Shown: positions 24,730 to 33,005 of the stretch, piece by piece
Position numbering within the stretch: the first letter of the stretch is position 1
Layout: the number at the start of each line of letters is the position of its first letter
DNA from: Haloplanus aerogenes
Lineage (GTDB): Archaea > Halobacteriota > Halobacteria > Halobacteriales > Haloferacaceae
DNA: 64,000 nucleotides
Assembly (NCBI RefSeq): GCF_003856835.1
Contig: NZ_CP034145.1
Span: 1,612,001 to 1,676,000, forward strand
Reading direction: 5' to 3'
Made by a program: the position numbers and the translations under genes
The notes under the pieces: model-generated
The model's input: the letters and a program-made list of their open reading frames with translations, nothing else
Databases searched by the model: none
Told to the model about the DNA's origin: nothing

Positions 24730-26064
24730 GTGACGCTCCGCCTCCGGTTCGTCGACGGGACGATCATCGCCGATGGCGCCGTCCCCGACACCCTCCCGCT
24801 CACTCCCGACGACCGCGACCGGACGCTCCGCGCCCCCGCCCACCGTTACGCCGAACTCCGCTCGGCGCTCGATTCGGCCGGCGTCGACTACGAGGACCGC
24901 GTTCTGGACCTGCCGGCCCTCGACCTCACTACCGACTACGACCTCCGTAACTACCAGCGCGAGGCGCTCGACGCGTGGGACGCCAACGACCGCCGGGGTG
25001 TCCTCGAACTCCCAACCGGGAGCGGCAAGACCGTGATCGCCGTCGCCGCGATGGCCGCGCTCGGGACGCCGACGCTCGTGGTCGCTCCCACCGTCGACCT
25101 CCTGACCCAGTGGCGCCGCGAACTGGAGACGGAGTTCGACGTGCCGGTGGGGCAACTCGGCGGCGGCGAACAGCGTCTGGAAGACCTCACCGTCTCCACC
25201 TACGACTCCGCGTACCTCCGCGCCGACGACATCGGTAATCGCTTCGGCTTCGTCGTCTTCGACGAGGTCCACCACCTCGGCGGCGAGGGCTACCGCGACG
25301 TGGCGCGTCTGCTCGCGGCGCCCGCGCGCCTCGGCCTGACCGCCACCTTCGAACGCCCGGACGGCGCGCACGAGGTGATCGAGGAGTTGGTCGGCCCCGT
25401 CGTCTACGACCTCGCCGTCGACGACCTCGCGGGCGACCACCTTGCGGACTACGAACTCCGGCGGATCGAGGTCGACCTCACCGACGCCGAGCGCTCGGCC
25501 TACGAGGAAGCTCAGGGCACCTTCGTCGACTACCTGAAAACCTCCAACCTCTCGTTTTCCTCGGGGAGCGATTATCAGGAACTCGTCAAACGTTCGGGGA
25601 GCGACCCGCGCGCCCGCGAGGCACTGCTGGCCAAACAGGAGGCCCGCGAGATCATGATGAACGCCGACGCGAAGGTGGACGCCCTCGCCCGCCTCCTCGA
25701 CCGCCACCGCGACGACCGGGTCATCGTCTTCACCGCCCACACCGATCTGGTCTACCGCCTCTCCGAGCGGTTCCTCCTCCCGGCGATCACCGGCGAGACG
25801 GGGGCCAGCGAGCGGCGAGCGATCCTCGACCGCTTCCGCCAGGGGACTTACAGCCGGATCGTGACCGCGAACGTCCTTGACGAGGGAGTGGACGTGCCGG
25901 ACGCGAACGTCGCCGTCGTCCTCTCGGGAAGTGGGAGCGAACGCGAGTTCACCCAGCGGCTGGGCCGAATCCTCCGGCCGAAAGCGGACGGCGGCCGGGC
26001 GCTTCTCTACGAGGTCGTGAGCGCCGAGACGGCGGAAGAGCGGGTGGCCGAGCGGCGGCGGTAG
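24730..26064 (+). CDS. xpb: XPB/Rad25-type DNA helicase
   Basis: 444 residues of the archaeal XPB architecture. An N-terminal damage-recognition-like region is followed by helicase motif I (LPTGSGKTV), motif II in the DEVH form (FDEVHHL), motif III (LGLTATF), motif V (TANVLDEGVD) and motif VI (QRLGRILRP). It unwinds DNA at lesions with the nuclease Bax1, usually its immediate neighbour. Here Bax1 (28811-30313) lies 2.7 kb away, with two secreted-protein genes between. GTG 24730 is the first start after the divergent small gene. Confidence 0.9.
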   Translation: MTLRLRFVDGTIIADGAVPDTLPLTPDDRDRTLRAPAHRYAELRSALDSAGVDYEDRVLDLPALDLTTDYDLRNYQREALDAWDANDRRGVLELPTGSGKTVIAVAAMAALGTPTLVVAPTVDLLTQWRRELETEFDVPVGQLGGGEQRLEDLTVSTYDSAYLRADDIGNRFGFVVFDEVHHLGGEGYRDVARLLAAPARLGLTATFERPDGAHEVIEELVGPVVYDLAVDDLAGDHLADYELRRIEVDLTDAERSAYEEAQGTFVDYLKTSNLSFSSGSDYQELVKRSGSDPRAREALLAKQEAREIMMNADAKVDALARLLDRHRDDRVIVFTAHTDLVYRLSERFLLPAITGETGASERRAILDRFRQGTYSRIVTANVLDEGVDVPDANVAVVLSGSGSEREFTQRLGRILRPKADGGRALLYEVVSAETAEERVAERRR

Positions 26065-26153
26065 CGATCCGCCCGCGACGGAGACCGCCGAAACCCGCGG
26101 ACTGGAGCGCTACGATCCGTAGAGAGTAGGCAGCTCCTAACCGACAAAACCTC

Positions 26154-26190
26154 GAATTAATCCCTCTAACGGGGAATTAGCTATTAATTC
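26154..26190. promoter_or_regulatory. AT-rich dyad upstream of the TasA/propeller gene
   Basis: GAATTAAT (26154-26161) and ATTAATTC (26183-26190) form an 8-bp inverted repeat spaced by 21 bp in an AT-rich island, with a GGGGAATTA half-site between. The site lies about 92 bp before ATG 26282. It may contain both promoter and operator. Confidence 0.4.
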
Positions 26191-26224
26191 AGAACGAGTG
26201 ACATTTGGACACTCCTCGGGGGAT

Positions 26225-26264
26225 GGAGGCCGCTCGTCGATCCGATTCGTTCGGTGGGGCCTCC
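26225..26264 (+). promoter_or_regulatory. Hairpin in the 5' leader of the TasA/propeller gene
   Basis: GGAGGCC (26225-26231) pairs with GGCCTCC (26258-26264); inside, CCGA-TTCGT-TCGG forms a short hairpin. It ends about 17 nt before ATG 26282, as in the leaders of the 38508, 40561 and 42646 genes. Confidence 0.35.
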
Positions 26265-26281
26265 GAAGGGGGAGCAAACAC

Positions 26282-28195
26282 ATGACCGACGACGCTTACA
26301 ACCTGTCACGGCGGAAGGCGCTGGCCGCACTCGGGGCCATCGGGGCCGCCTCTGCGGGCACGGGTCTCGGGACTTCCGCGTTCTTCAGCGATCAGGAAAC
26401 GTTCGAAAACAATCGACTCGTCGCGGGCACGCTCGACATGAAGGTCAGTTGGGCGGAGCATTACAGCGACTGGAGCGAGGACGAGGCCCAGTACGCGCAC
26501 ATGGAGGGCGGCGAGTTGGTCATCGACGATCTGGATGGATTCATGGCGGCCACGTTGCAGGAGCAGTATCCGCCGGGTGGACTCGGCCCGAACGAGGACC
26601 CCTGCGACGTGCTCGCTGACGTGCCGGAGGACCTCGACCTTGGGGGACAACCCCGGCCGCTGATCGACATCGAGGACGTGAAGCCGGGTGACTTCGGCGA
26701 AGTCACCTTCGACTTCGCGCTGTGTGACAATCCGGGCTACCTCTGGATGAACGGCGAACTGCTGGAGAACGCCGAGAACGGGCTGACGGAGCCCGAAGCG
26801 GACGACCCGGACGAGGGGGACGTGATGAACGCCGGCTTCGGCGCCGGGCTGGCCGGCCTCGTCGGCTCGCTCGCCGCAAGTCGGCTAGATACCGAACCGG
26901 ACGCCGACGGCGACGACGGTATCGTCACCCGGAAGAACGCGTTGCGTACTGCCACCGGCGCCGGGTTCGCCACCCTCGGCGTGGGTGCCTTCGCCGGGAG
27001 CGCCGCCGCGGCGGAGGGCGACGTGCTGGGGGCCGCCGACCTGCCCGGCCACTCCGTCGGCGTCGGCATCGGCTTCGACGGCACGTACGTCTACACGCTC
27101 GACGGTCTCCAGTCGTCTACCCTTCAGGTGTACACGCCCACACCTGGCGGGAGCGAGGCGTCGCCGGTGACGGCGACGCTGGTGGCCGAGAAGAACATCG
27201 TAACCGGCGGCGGCAGTCCCGTCTTCATCAGCACCGTCGACTGGGATCAGGGCCGCGAGAGGCTGTGGGCGGCGGACAACGGCGGCGGTGCCCACCTCAT
27301 CGACGTTGGCGATCCGACGGACGGATCGGAGGACGCAATCGCCGAGTTCCAGTTCTCGGCGCCGAGCGGACTGATCGACGGCCTCGCGTACGACGGCAAC
27401 GGCGACACCATCTGGTGGAGTCAGGACGTCCAGCCGACCCTCTATCACTTCGAGGCGGACGGCACGCAGATCGAGACGATCACGCCCACGGACCAGAACG
27501 GCAATCCGATGGGCATCAGTGGCGTGGCGACCGGGGTCGACGTGAACGGCCGACCGACGCTGTACGTCGGGAACCACACCGGCGCCGAGCGGATCATCCG
27601 CATCTACGCCGACGACGGCACCTACATCAGCGACTTCGAGACTCCGCAGGGCCGCATCGAGGACCTCGCGTGCGACCCCAACACGTACGACACGACGGCG
27701 CTTCTCACCATGGACGCCTTCGACGACACCTACTTCGCCTTTGAGATTCCGGAGGGGTCGTGTCTGGTTGGTGGCGTCGAGGAACCCCAGCCGCCGGAAG
27801 AGGGAATCGGCGAACTCGCCGACGCCCTGCAGGTCACCATCTGGTACGACGACGACTGTGACAACATCCTCGACGACACCGAGGAAGTCGTCTTCGAGGG
27901 GTCGCTCGCGGACGCGATGGTCCAACTCGGGACCGGCAACGGAATCCCGCTCGCGGGCGACATCGACGCCGCGCAGGGCGGCGGGACCGGACGCAACTGT
28001 TACAGCGCGACCCAGCGCCACTGCATAGGCTTCCGGTGGGATCTGCCGGTGGATCACGCCAACGAGATCCAGTCCGACTCCGTCCGGTTCGACCTCGGCT
28101 TCTACACCGAGCAGTGCCGCCACAACGACGGGAGCGGAATGGGCGTGCTCAACGAGGAAGAACTCGAGGAGGAGGAAGAGGAGAACGGCGCGTAG
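26282..28195 (+). CDS. Secreted TasA-like protein with inserted beta-propeller domain
   Basis: 637 residues from ATG 26282. An RR-type leader (NLSRRKALAALG) runs into the SipW-type end GLGTSAFFSDQETFENN. Residues about 30-180 and 507-620 match the two halves of the TasA-like proteins at 38508 and 40561 (for example VKPGDFGEVTF-LCDNPGYLWMNGELLENAENG, then ALQVTIWYDDDCDNI, then HANEIQSDSVRFDLGFYTEQCRHNDGSGM). Between them (about 181-506) is a beta-propeller-like domain with repeated DG-YVYTLDG, LYVGNHTGAERI and DWDQGRERLWAADNG blocks. A second signal-like stretch (about 213-245) lies at its start. TasA relatives form secreted fibres; fibre formation here is inferred. Confidence 0.75.
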   Translation: MTDDAYNLSRRKALAALGAIGAASAGTGLGTSAFFSDQETFENNRLVAGTLDMKVSWAEHYSDWSEDEAQYAHMEGGELVIDDLDGFMAATLQEQYPPGGLGPNEDPCDVLADVPEDLDLGGQPRPLIDIEDVKPGDFGEVTFDFALCDNPGYLWMNGELLENAENGLTEPEADDPDEGDVMNAGFGAGLAGLVGSLAASRLDTEPDADGDDGIVTRKNALRTATGAGFATLGVGAFAGSAAAAEGDVLGAADLPGHSVGVGIGFDGTYVYTLDGLQSSTLQVYTPTPGGSEASPVTATLVAEKNIVTGGGSPVFISTVDWDQGRERLWAADNGGGAHLIDVGDPTDGSEDAIAEFQFSAPSGLIDGLAYDGNGDTIWWSQDVQPTLYHFEADGTQIETITPTDQNGNPMGISGVATGVDVNGRPTLYVGNHTGAERIIRIYADDGTYISDFETPQGRIEDLACDPNTYDTTALLTMDAFDDTYFAFEIPEGSCLVGGVEEPQPPEEGIGELADALQVTIWYDDDCDNILDDTEEVVFEGSLADAMVQLGTGNGIPLAGDIDAAQGGGTGRNCYSATQRHCIGFRWDLPVDHANEIQSDSVRFDLGFYTEQCRHNDGSGMGVLNEEELEEEEEENGA

Positions 28196-28262
28196 CCCAT
28201 CCCGTCGGACACGGCGTTCGACCCGGCCGAGCGCGTGGCGACCGACGAGCCGAGCCGCGACG

Positions 28263-28646
28263 CTACGAGACCCAGTTCGTGTTCAACGAGCCGTTGCCCG
28301 AGAAGTCGTCGTAAGCCACGTCCGCGAAGTCGAAGGCGACCTCCTGCTCCGTGTTCGCCGCGACGGTTACCTGCTGTTGCTGTTCGGTCCGGGTTTCGCC
28401 GGCCCTGACGCGGATGCGGAGCGTCCGGGTTCGCTGGGCGTTCGTCGGGTTCTGAACCGTCGCCAGCACTCGCAGGTGGCCGTCGTCGGCTTCCTCAACG
28501 TCGAGGCTGGTCACGCGTAGCGAGCGCTGGGGGGCCGCCGTCGGTTCGGACGGCGTCGGCGGCGTCCGCGGCCCCGTCGCTCGTGGCAGGTTCGAGCACC
28601 CGCTCAGAAGCGTCACCGCGATGGCGAGGACGCGGCGTCTGTGCAT
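28263..28646 (-). CDS. Small lipoprotein of unknown function
   Basis: 127 residues from ATG 28646. Basic MHRRRVLAIAVTLLSGCSN contains a hydrophobic stretch and the lipobox LLSGC. The mature part has an Ig/beta-sandwich look (SLRVTSLDVEEADDGHLRVLATVQNPT, then RTLRIRVRAGETRTEQQQQVTV). The protein is probably anchored to the outside of the membrane. It lies tail-to-tail with the TasA/propeller gene in the interval between XPB and Bax1. No family was recognised. Confidence 0.6.
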   Translation of the reverse strand: MHRRRVLAIAVTLLSGCSNLPRATGPRTPPTPSEPTAAPQRSLRVTSLDVEEADDGHLRVLATVQNPTNAQRTRTLRIRVRAGETRTEQQQQVTVAANTEQEVAFDFADVAYDDFSGNGSLNTNWVS

Positions 28647-28685
28647 ACGTGGCCCCTCCGCCCCGACCGGCAAAACCGTTGTTCA

Positions 28686-28757
28686 TTACGCCAGCAACCG
28701 TGCCCCGAACGCGATCAGGAGGACGGCGAGCAGGTCGATGCGGCGCTCGCGGTTCAC
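28686..28757 (-). CDS. Possible 23-residue membrane peptide
   Basis: GTG at 28757 to TAA at 28686 encodes a Met-Asn-Arg-Glu-Arg-Arg start followed by one hydrophobic helix (IDLLAVLLIAFGARLLA). The basic head and single TM fit the very small membrane peptides of haloarchaea. There is no homologue evidence. Confidence 0.3.
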   Translation of the reverse strand: MNRERRIDLLAVLLIAFGARLLA

Positions 28758-28810
28758 GGCCGGACCCTCACAGCGGCGGGCCTTTATTCCCGCCGCTCCG
28801 ATAGGCGGCC

Positions 28811-30313
28811 GTGCTCACGAAGGACCTCCTCCGCGTGTCGCGGGCGGGCGGCGGCTACCACCCGCAGTTCGCCGAGCGGCGCCACCGACCACTGGCTGCG
28901 CGCGTGATGGGGACCTTCGAGACCCACGTCGACCGGCCGCGCGCAGACCTCGACGCCGCCCTCGCGGATCTGGAACCCGAGGCCGACCACTTCAAGCTCG
29001 TTCGCGGGTTCGCGGCGCTCTGTGACCGCGACGCCACCTTCGAGACGCGGGCGGCGGTGCCGCCGGAGCGCGCCCGTCGGGTCGCCTTCGAGGCCGCCGA
29101 AGCGGTGGGCGTCGTGAGCGAGGCGGACCGCGACCGGGCGCTCGCCCGTGCGGCCGACCGCCTCGGCGTCAGTGAGGAGCATCTCGGCGACTCGCTGTAC
29201 GCCGACCGCGACCCCCGCCAGATCCTGACGGCGTTCGAGCCCCGGTGGGACCCCGACGACCTCCTCGACCAGTACAACCTCTCGCTCGCTCAGACGGCGC
29301 TGTTCGACGCCGTCGAGGTGCGCGTCCGGAGTTCGGACCCGAAGGCGCTGATCTCGGCCGTCAAACGCCTCGGCCTCATGTACGAGGTGCGCCGGACCGA
29401 TTCGGGGCGCGAGGTGGTCGTCACCGGCCCGGACCACCTCTTTCGGCGCACGCGACGGTACGGTACGTCCTTCGCCCGCCTGCTCCGCTCGGTCGCCAAG
29501 AGTCCGGAGTGGCGCCTCGACGCCACTATCGACGACCGGGGGACCGACCGCGAACTCGTCTTCACCGACGAGGACGTGTCGGTGCCGGGGGTCGACCCGG
29601 TCGCGGAACCCACCTACGACAGCGGCGTCGAGGCCGACTTCGCCGCCCGATTCCAATCCCTCGGCCTCGACTGGAATCTCGTGCGCGAACCCGAACCCCT
29701 CGCCGCCGGCGCGCGCGTCATGATCCCCGACTTCGCCTTCGAGTACCGCTACGCCGACTTCACCGTCTTCTTCGAGATTATGGGCTTCTGGACGCCCGAC
29801 TACGTGGAAAAGAAACTCCGGCAACTCGCGGACGTGGAGGACGTGGAACTCCTCGTCGCCGTCGACGAGAGCCTCGGCGTCGGGGAGGCAATCGAGGCGC
29901 GCGACCACCGCGCCATCCCCTACACCGGGTCGGTCCGCGTGAAGGACGTGGTCGATGCCCTCCGCCGGTACGAGGACGAACTGGTCGCCGACACACGCGC
30001 CGGCCTGCCCGACGAACTCCACCCCGACGCGGACGTGATCGGTCTCGATGCCGTCGCCGCCGATCACGGCGTGAGCGTCGACGCCCTCGACGGGGTGGCC
30101 TTCCCCGACCACGACCGCGTCGGACGGACGCTCGTCCACCCCGCCGTCCTCGACGCCCTCCGCGACCGCCTCGAATCGGGAATGTCGCTCGACGAGGCCG
30201 AAGCGGTTCTCGACGAGTACGGTCTCGACGACGCTAGCGCCGTCCTCTCGACACTGGGCCTCCGCGTCGAGTGGGAGGGGCTGAGCGGCGGGACGCTCCG
30301 GCCGTCGGAGTAG
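28811..30313 (+). CDS. Bax1-type nuclease (DUF790), XPB partner
   Basis: 500 residues from GTG 28811. It matches the DUF790/Bax1 family in length. An N-terminal helical domain (LTKDLLRVSRAGGGYHPQFA) precedes the PD-(D/E)xK-like nuclease core (about 290-380), seen as MIPDFAFEYRYADFTVFFEIMGFWTPDYVEKKL with the acid residues D, E and the K of EKK. A C-terminal helical domain follows. Bax1 cleaves DNA opened by XPB during nucleotide excision repair. Here it is separated from xpb by an inserted region. Confidence 0.85.
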   Translation: MLTKDLLRVSRAGGGYHPQFAERRHRPLAARVMGTFETHVDRPRADLDAALADLEPEADHFKLVRGFAALCDRDATFETRAAVPPERARRVAFEAAEAVGVVSEADRDRALARAADRLGVSEEHLGDSLYADRDPRQILTAFEPRWDPDDLLDQYNLSLAQTALFDAVEVRVRSSDPKALISAVKRLGLMYEVRRTDSGREVVVTGPDHLFRRTRRYGTSFARLLRSVAKSPEWRLDATIDDRGTDRELVFTDEDVSVPGVDPVAEPTYDSGVEADFAARFQSLGLDWNLVREPEPLAAGARVMIPDFAFEYRYADFTVFFEIMGFWTPDYVEKKLRQLADVEDVELLVAVDESLGVGEAIEARDHRAIPYTGSVRVKDVVDALRRYEDELVADTRAGLPDELHPDADVIGLDAVAADHGVSVDALDGVAFPDHDRVGRTLVHPAVLDALRDRLESGMSLDEAEAVLDEYGLDDASAVLSTLGLRVEWEGLSGGTLRPSE

Positions 30314-30389
30314 ACGGCATCTCCCTGCCGGCATCTCTCCGCCGTAGCGACTCGTTATCGCCTCGTAAGCTGTCGAATCGCCATTGCCA

Positions 30390-30413
30390 AATTTTATCTT
30401 TAGACAAGTCTAA
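30390..30413 (+). promoter_or_regulatory. TATA box and palindrome TTAGACAAGTCTAA of the multicopper oxidase operon
   Basis: AATTTTAT (30390-30397) is TATA-like. Directly after it lies a perfect 6-bp-arm palindrome (30400-30413). A regulator bound there would cover the transcription start. The sequence is reminiscent of DtxR-family operators, consistent with the metal-related genes downstream. The identity of the regulator is inference. Confidence 0.5.
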
Positions 30414-30505
30414 TTCTAGATCACGATGATATCGAGTAACATACTTCGACGGCGTAGACGGGCGGCGGTACCGCCGACGCCACGCCGCGCCGCGGGAGGG
30501 GTAGG

Positions 30506-31774
30506 ATGCCCTCGATGACGTACTCGCGGGCGCGGGAGCTCACTGAACGGTTGGAGGAACGCCTCACCGACTCTATCGCGTCCGACCTGACGGCCACGCG
30601 ACGCGCGGTTCTCGGCGGTCTCGGCCTCGCCGGCGGGGCGGCCCTCGCGGGCGTCGGGCGGGCGGACGGCCACGACGCCGCGGCCGCCGGCCACGACGAC
30701 GACTCTCACGGCAACTTCGGCGCCGTCGGCGAGTACCGGGACCTCGATTTCGACCCGCACGACTATCTCACCCGGTTCAACACCGGCCGTGGCGAGAGCG
30801 ACAACGTCCCACAGGACGTGTACGAGGAGGATGGCCGGACGGTCCGGGAGTTCACCCTCACCGCCGTCGATACGACGGTCACCATCGCGCCGGGCATCGA
30901 GTTCTCGGCGTGGGCGTACAACGGGCAGGTGCCCGGCCCGACGCTTCGGGCCGTCGAGGGCGACCTGATCCGCGTCCACTTCGAGAATCTGGGCCGACAC
31001 GCCCACACCATCCACCCCCACCTCCGCAACCTCGATCCGGCGATGGACGGCGTGCCGACGAACGGCCCCGGCGTCCTCGACACCGGCGAGTCGTACACCT
31101 ACGAGTGGATCGCCCAACCCGCAGGCTGTCACTTCTATCACTGCCACTCGCTCCCGCTCAAAGAGCACATCCACCGGGGGCTGTACGGGGCGATCATCGT
31201 CGACCCCGATCCGGAACGGGTCGCGGAGCATCCCGCGGACTACTGCGACTTCCACCCCTCGCAGATCACCGACGACCTCCGCGCCGACCTCGTCGCGGAA
31301 GCGGAGACGCGGAACCACGAGTCCGACGCCAACGACGACGTGAACGAGATGGTGATGGTGATGAACGGCTTCGACACCAACTTCGACGGCGACAACGAGG
31401 TGTACGCCGTCAACACGCGAGCGTTCGCGTACGGCGTCGGAGAGACGGACGGGGAAGGGAACTGGCAGGCCGGCGAGACGAAGCGGCCCATTCAGGTGGA
31501 TCGGACGCGGCGCCAGCGTGTCTACCTGATCAACACCATCGAGTTCGACCCCATCAACTCCTTTCACACCCACTCGCAGTTCTTCGACTACTACGATCAC
31601 GGGACGACGCTGTATCCCACGCATCCGACGGTAGATACGATCATGCAGTGTCAGGCACAGCGCGGCATCATCGAACTCGACTACTCGACCCACGATCCGG
31701 GGCTGTACATGTTCCACGCCCACCAGTCGGAGTTCGCGGAACTGGGCTGGATGAGCTTCTTCGAGGTGATCTGA
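30506..31774 (+). CDS. Secreted multicopper oxidase (two-domain, nitrite-reductase-like)
   Basis: 422 residues. The Tat leader TATRRAVLGGLGLAGGAALAG is preceded by a 30-residue extension. The mature protein has two cupredoxin domains. Copper sites appear as HTIHPH (about residues 170-175), HFYHCHSLPLKEHIHRG, and a C-terminal FHTHSQFFDYY and MFHAHQSEFAELGWM. The enzyme probably oxidises a metal ion or small donor at the cell surface. ATG 30506 and 30515 are both possible; the second overlaps the end of a short upstream frame (ATGA). The next gene starts 1 nt after its stop. Confidence 0.85.
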   Translation: MPSMTYSRARELTERLEERLTDSIASDLTATRRAVLGGLGLAGGAALAGVGRADGHDAAAAGHDDDSHGNFGAVGEYRDLDFDPHDYLTRFNTGRGESDNVPQDVYEEDGRTVREFTLTAVDTTVTIAPGIEFSAWAYNGQVPGPTLRAVEGDLIRVHFENLGRHAHTIHPHLRNLDPAMDGVPTNGPGVLDTGESYTYEWIAQPAGCHFYHCHSLPLKEHIHRGLYGAIIVDPDPERVAEHPADYCDFHPSQITDDLRADLVAEAETRNHESDANDDVNEMVMVMNGFDTNFDGDNEVYAVNTRAFAYGVGETDGEGNWQAGETKRPIQVDRTRRQRVYLINTIEFDPINSFHTHSQFFDYYDHGTTLYPTHPTVDTIMQCQAQRGIIELDYSTHDPGLYMFHAHQSEFAELGWMSFFEVI

Positions 31775-31775
31775 G

Positions 31776-33005
31776 ATGAGTCAACCAGACGGCGGCACGA
31801 CGATGCACCGCACCGACCGACCGCTGGGACTGCCGCGCTGGGTCGCGGCCGTCCTGCCACTCGTTCTCCTCGCGCTGATCGTCGGCGGCTTCTTCGTCGC
31901 GACGCCCTTCGCGTCGCTCGATACGGGCGGCGAACCGCTCCCCGACGTGACGGTGACCCACACCACCCTGACGGACGACGAGACGGTCGTCCTCCACGTC
32001 ACGAACAACGGCCCCGATCCGGTGACGATCTCGCAGGTGCTCGTCGACGATGCGTACTGGAACTTCGACGTGCGGGGTGCGGGCGGGGACGCGACGCTCG
32101 CCCCGCTCGAGAGCGCGCGAGTCGTACTTCCGTACCACTGGAACCCCGGCTGGGACCTGGAGTTCGCGCTCGTCCTCTCCGACGGCGCGACGGTCCACCA
32201 CACGCTCGTCGCGCCGAGCGAGTCGCCCGGCTTGACGACCGACCTCCTCGTGACGATGGTCGTCATCGGTCTGTTCGTCGGCGTCATCCCCGTCGCGCTG
32301 GGGATGCTGTGGTTCCCCTTCCTGCAGTCGATGAGCGACCGCTGGCTCCACGCCATCCTCGCCTTCTCCGCCGGCATCCTCGTGTTCCTCGCCATCGACG
32401 CCGGCTTCGAGGCGTTCGAACTCGGTGAGCAGGTGCCCGGCGCGTTCGAGGGACCGGCGCTCGTCGCCCTCGGCATCCTCGGCTCCCTGCTCGCGGTGCA
32501 GTCCGTCAGCGCGTGGCGGCAGGGCCGCGCAGACGGGGGTGACGCCCGCGCTCAGAGTGGGCTCTGGATCGCCTACCTCGTCGCGCTCGGTATCGGCCTG
32601 CACAACCTCGCGGAGGGTCTCGCCATCGGGAGTTCGTTCGCCCTCGGGCGCGTCTCGCTCGGCGCCTTCCTCGTCATCGGGTTCATGCTCCACAACGTGA
32701 CCGAGGGGCCAGCGGTGGTGGCACCGCTCGCTCACGGTGAGCGCCCGCCGCTGACGCATTTCCTCGGCCTCGGCGTCCTCGCGGGCGCGCCCGTCATCCT
32801 CGGGGGCTGGCTGGGGAGTCTCGCTTACTCTCCGACGCTCGGCGCGCTCTTTCTCGCCGTCGGCGTCGGCGCCATCCTGCAGGTGGTCTGGGAACTCCGC
32901 GGGATGATCGGCCGCCGGGGGCGCGCGGGGACGGCGCTGAACCTCGTCACCTTCCTCACCGGCCTCATCGTGATGTACGTCACGGACCTGTTCGTCGCAC
33001 TATGA
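31776..33005 (+). CDS. ZIP-family metal transporter with extra extracytoplasmic domain
   Basis: 409 residues. After a first TM (about 23-45) comes an unusual 105-residue beta-rich domain (about 50-150), then a ZIP core of about seven TMs. The metal-binding motifs HNLAEGLAIG (about residue 272) and HNVTEGPAVVAP are intact. ZIP proteins bring Zn2+, Mn2+ or Fe2+ into the cytoplasm, or act in efflux-like GufA types. The gene is packed between the multicopper oxidase (1-nt gap) and the cupredoxin (ATGA overlap), indicating a shared metal function. Confidence 0.85.
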   Translation: MSQPDGGTTMHRTDRPLGLPRWVAAVLPLVLLALIVGGFFVATPFASLDTGGEPLPDVTVTHTTLTDDETVVLHVTNNGPDPVTISQVLVDDAYWNFDVRGAGGDATLAPLESARVVLPYHWNPGWDLEFALVLSDGATVHHTLVAPSESPGLTTDLLVTMVVIGLFVGVIPVALGMLWFPFLQSMSDRWLHAILAFSAGILVFLAIDAGFEAFELGEQVPGAFEGPALVALGILGSLLAVQSVSAWRQGRADGGDARAQSGLWIAYLVALGIGLHNLAEGLAIGSSFALGRVSLGAFLVIGFMLHNVTEGPAVVAPLAHGERPPLTHFLGLGVLAGAPVILGGWLGSLAYSPTLGALFLAVGVGAILQVVWELRGMIGRRGRAGTALNLVTFLTGLIVMYVTDLFVAL

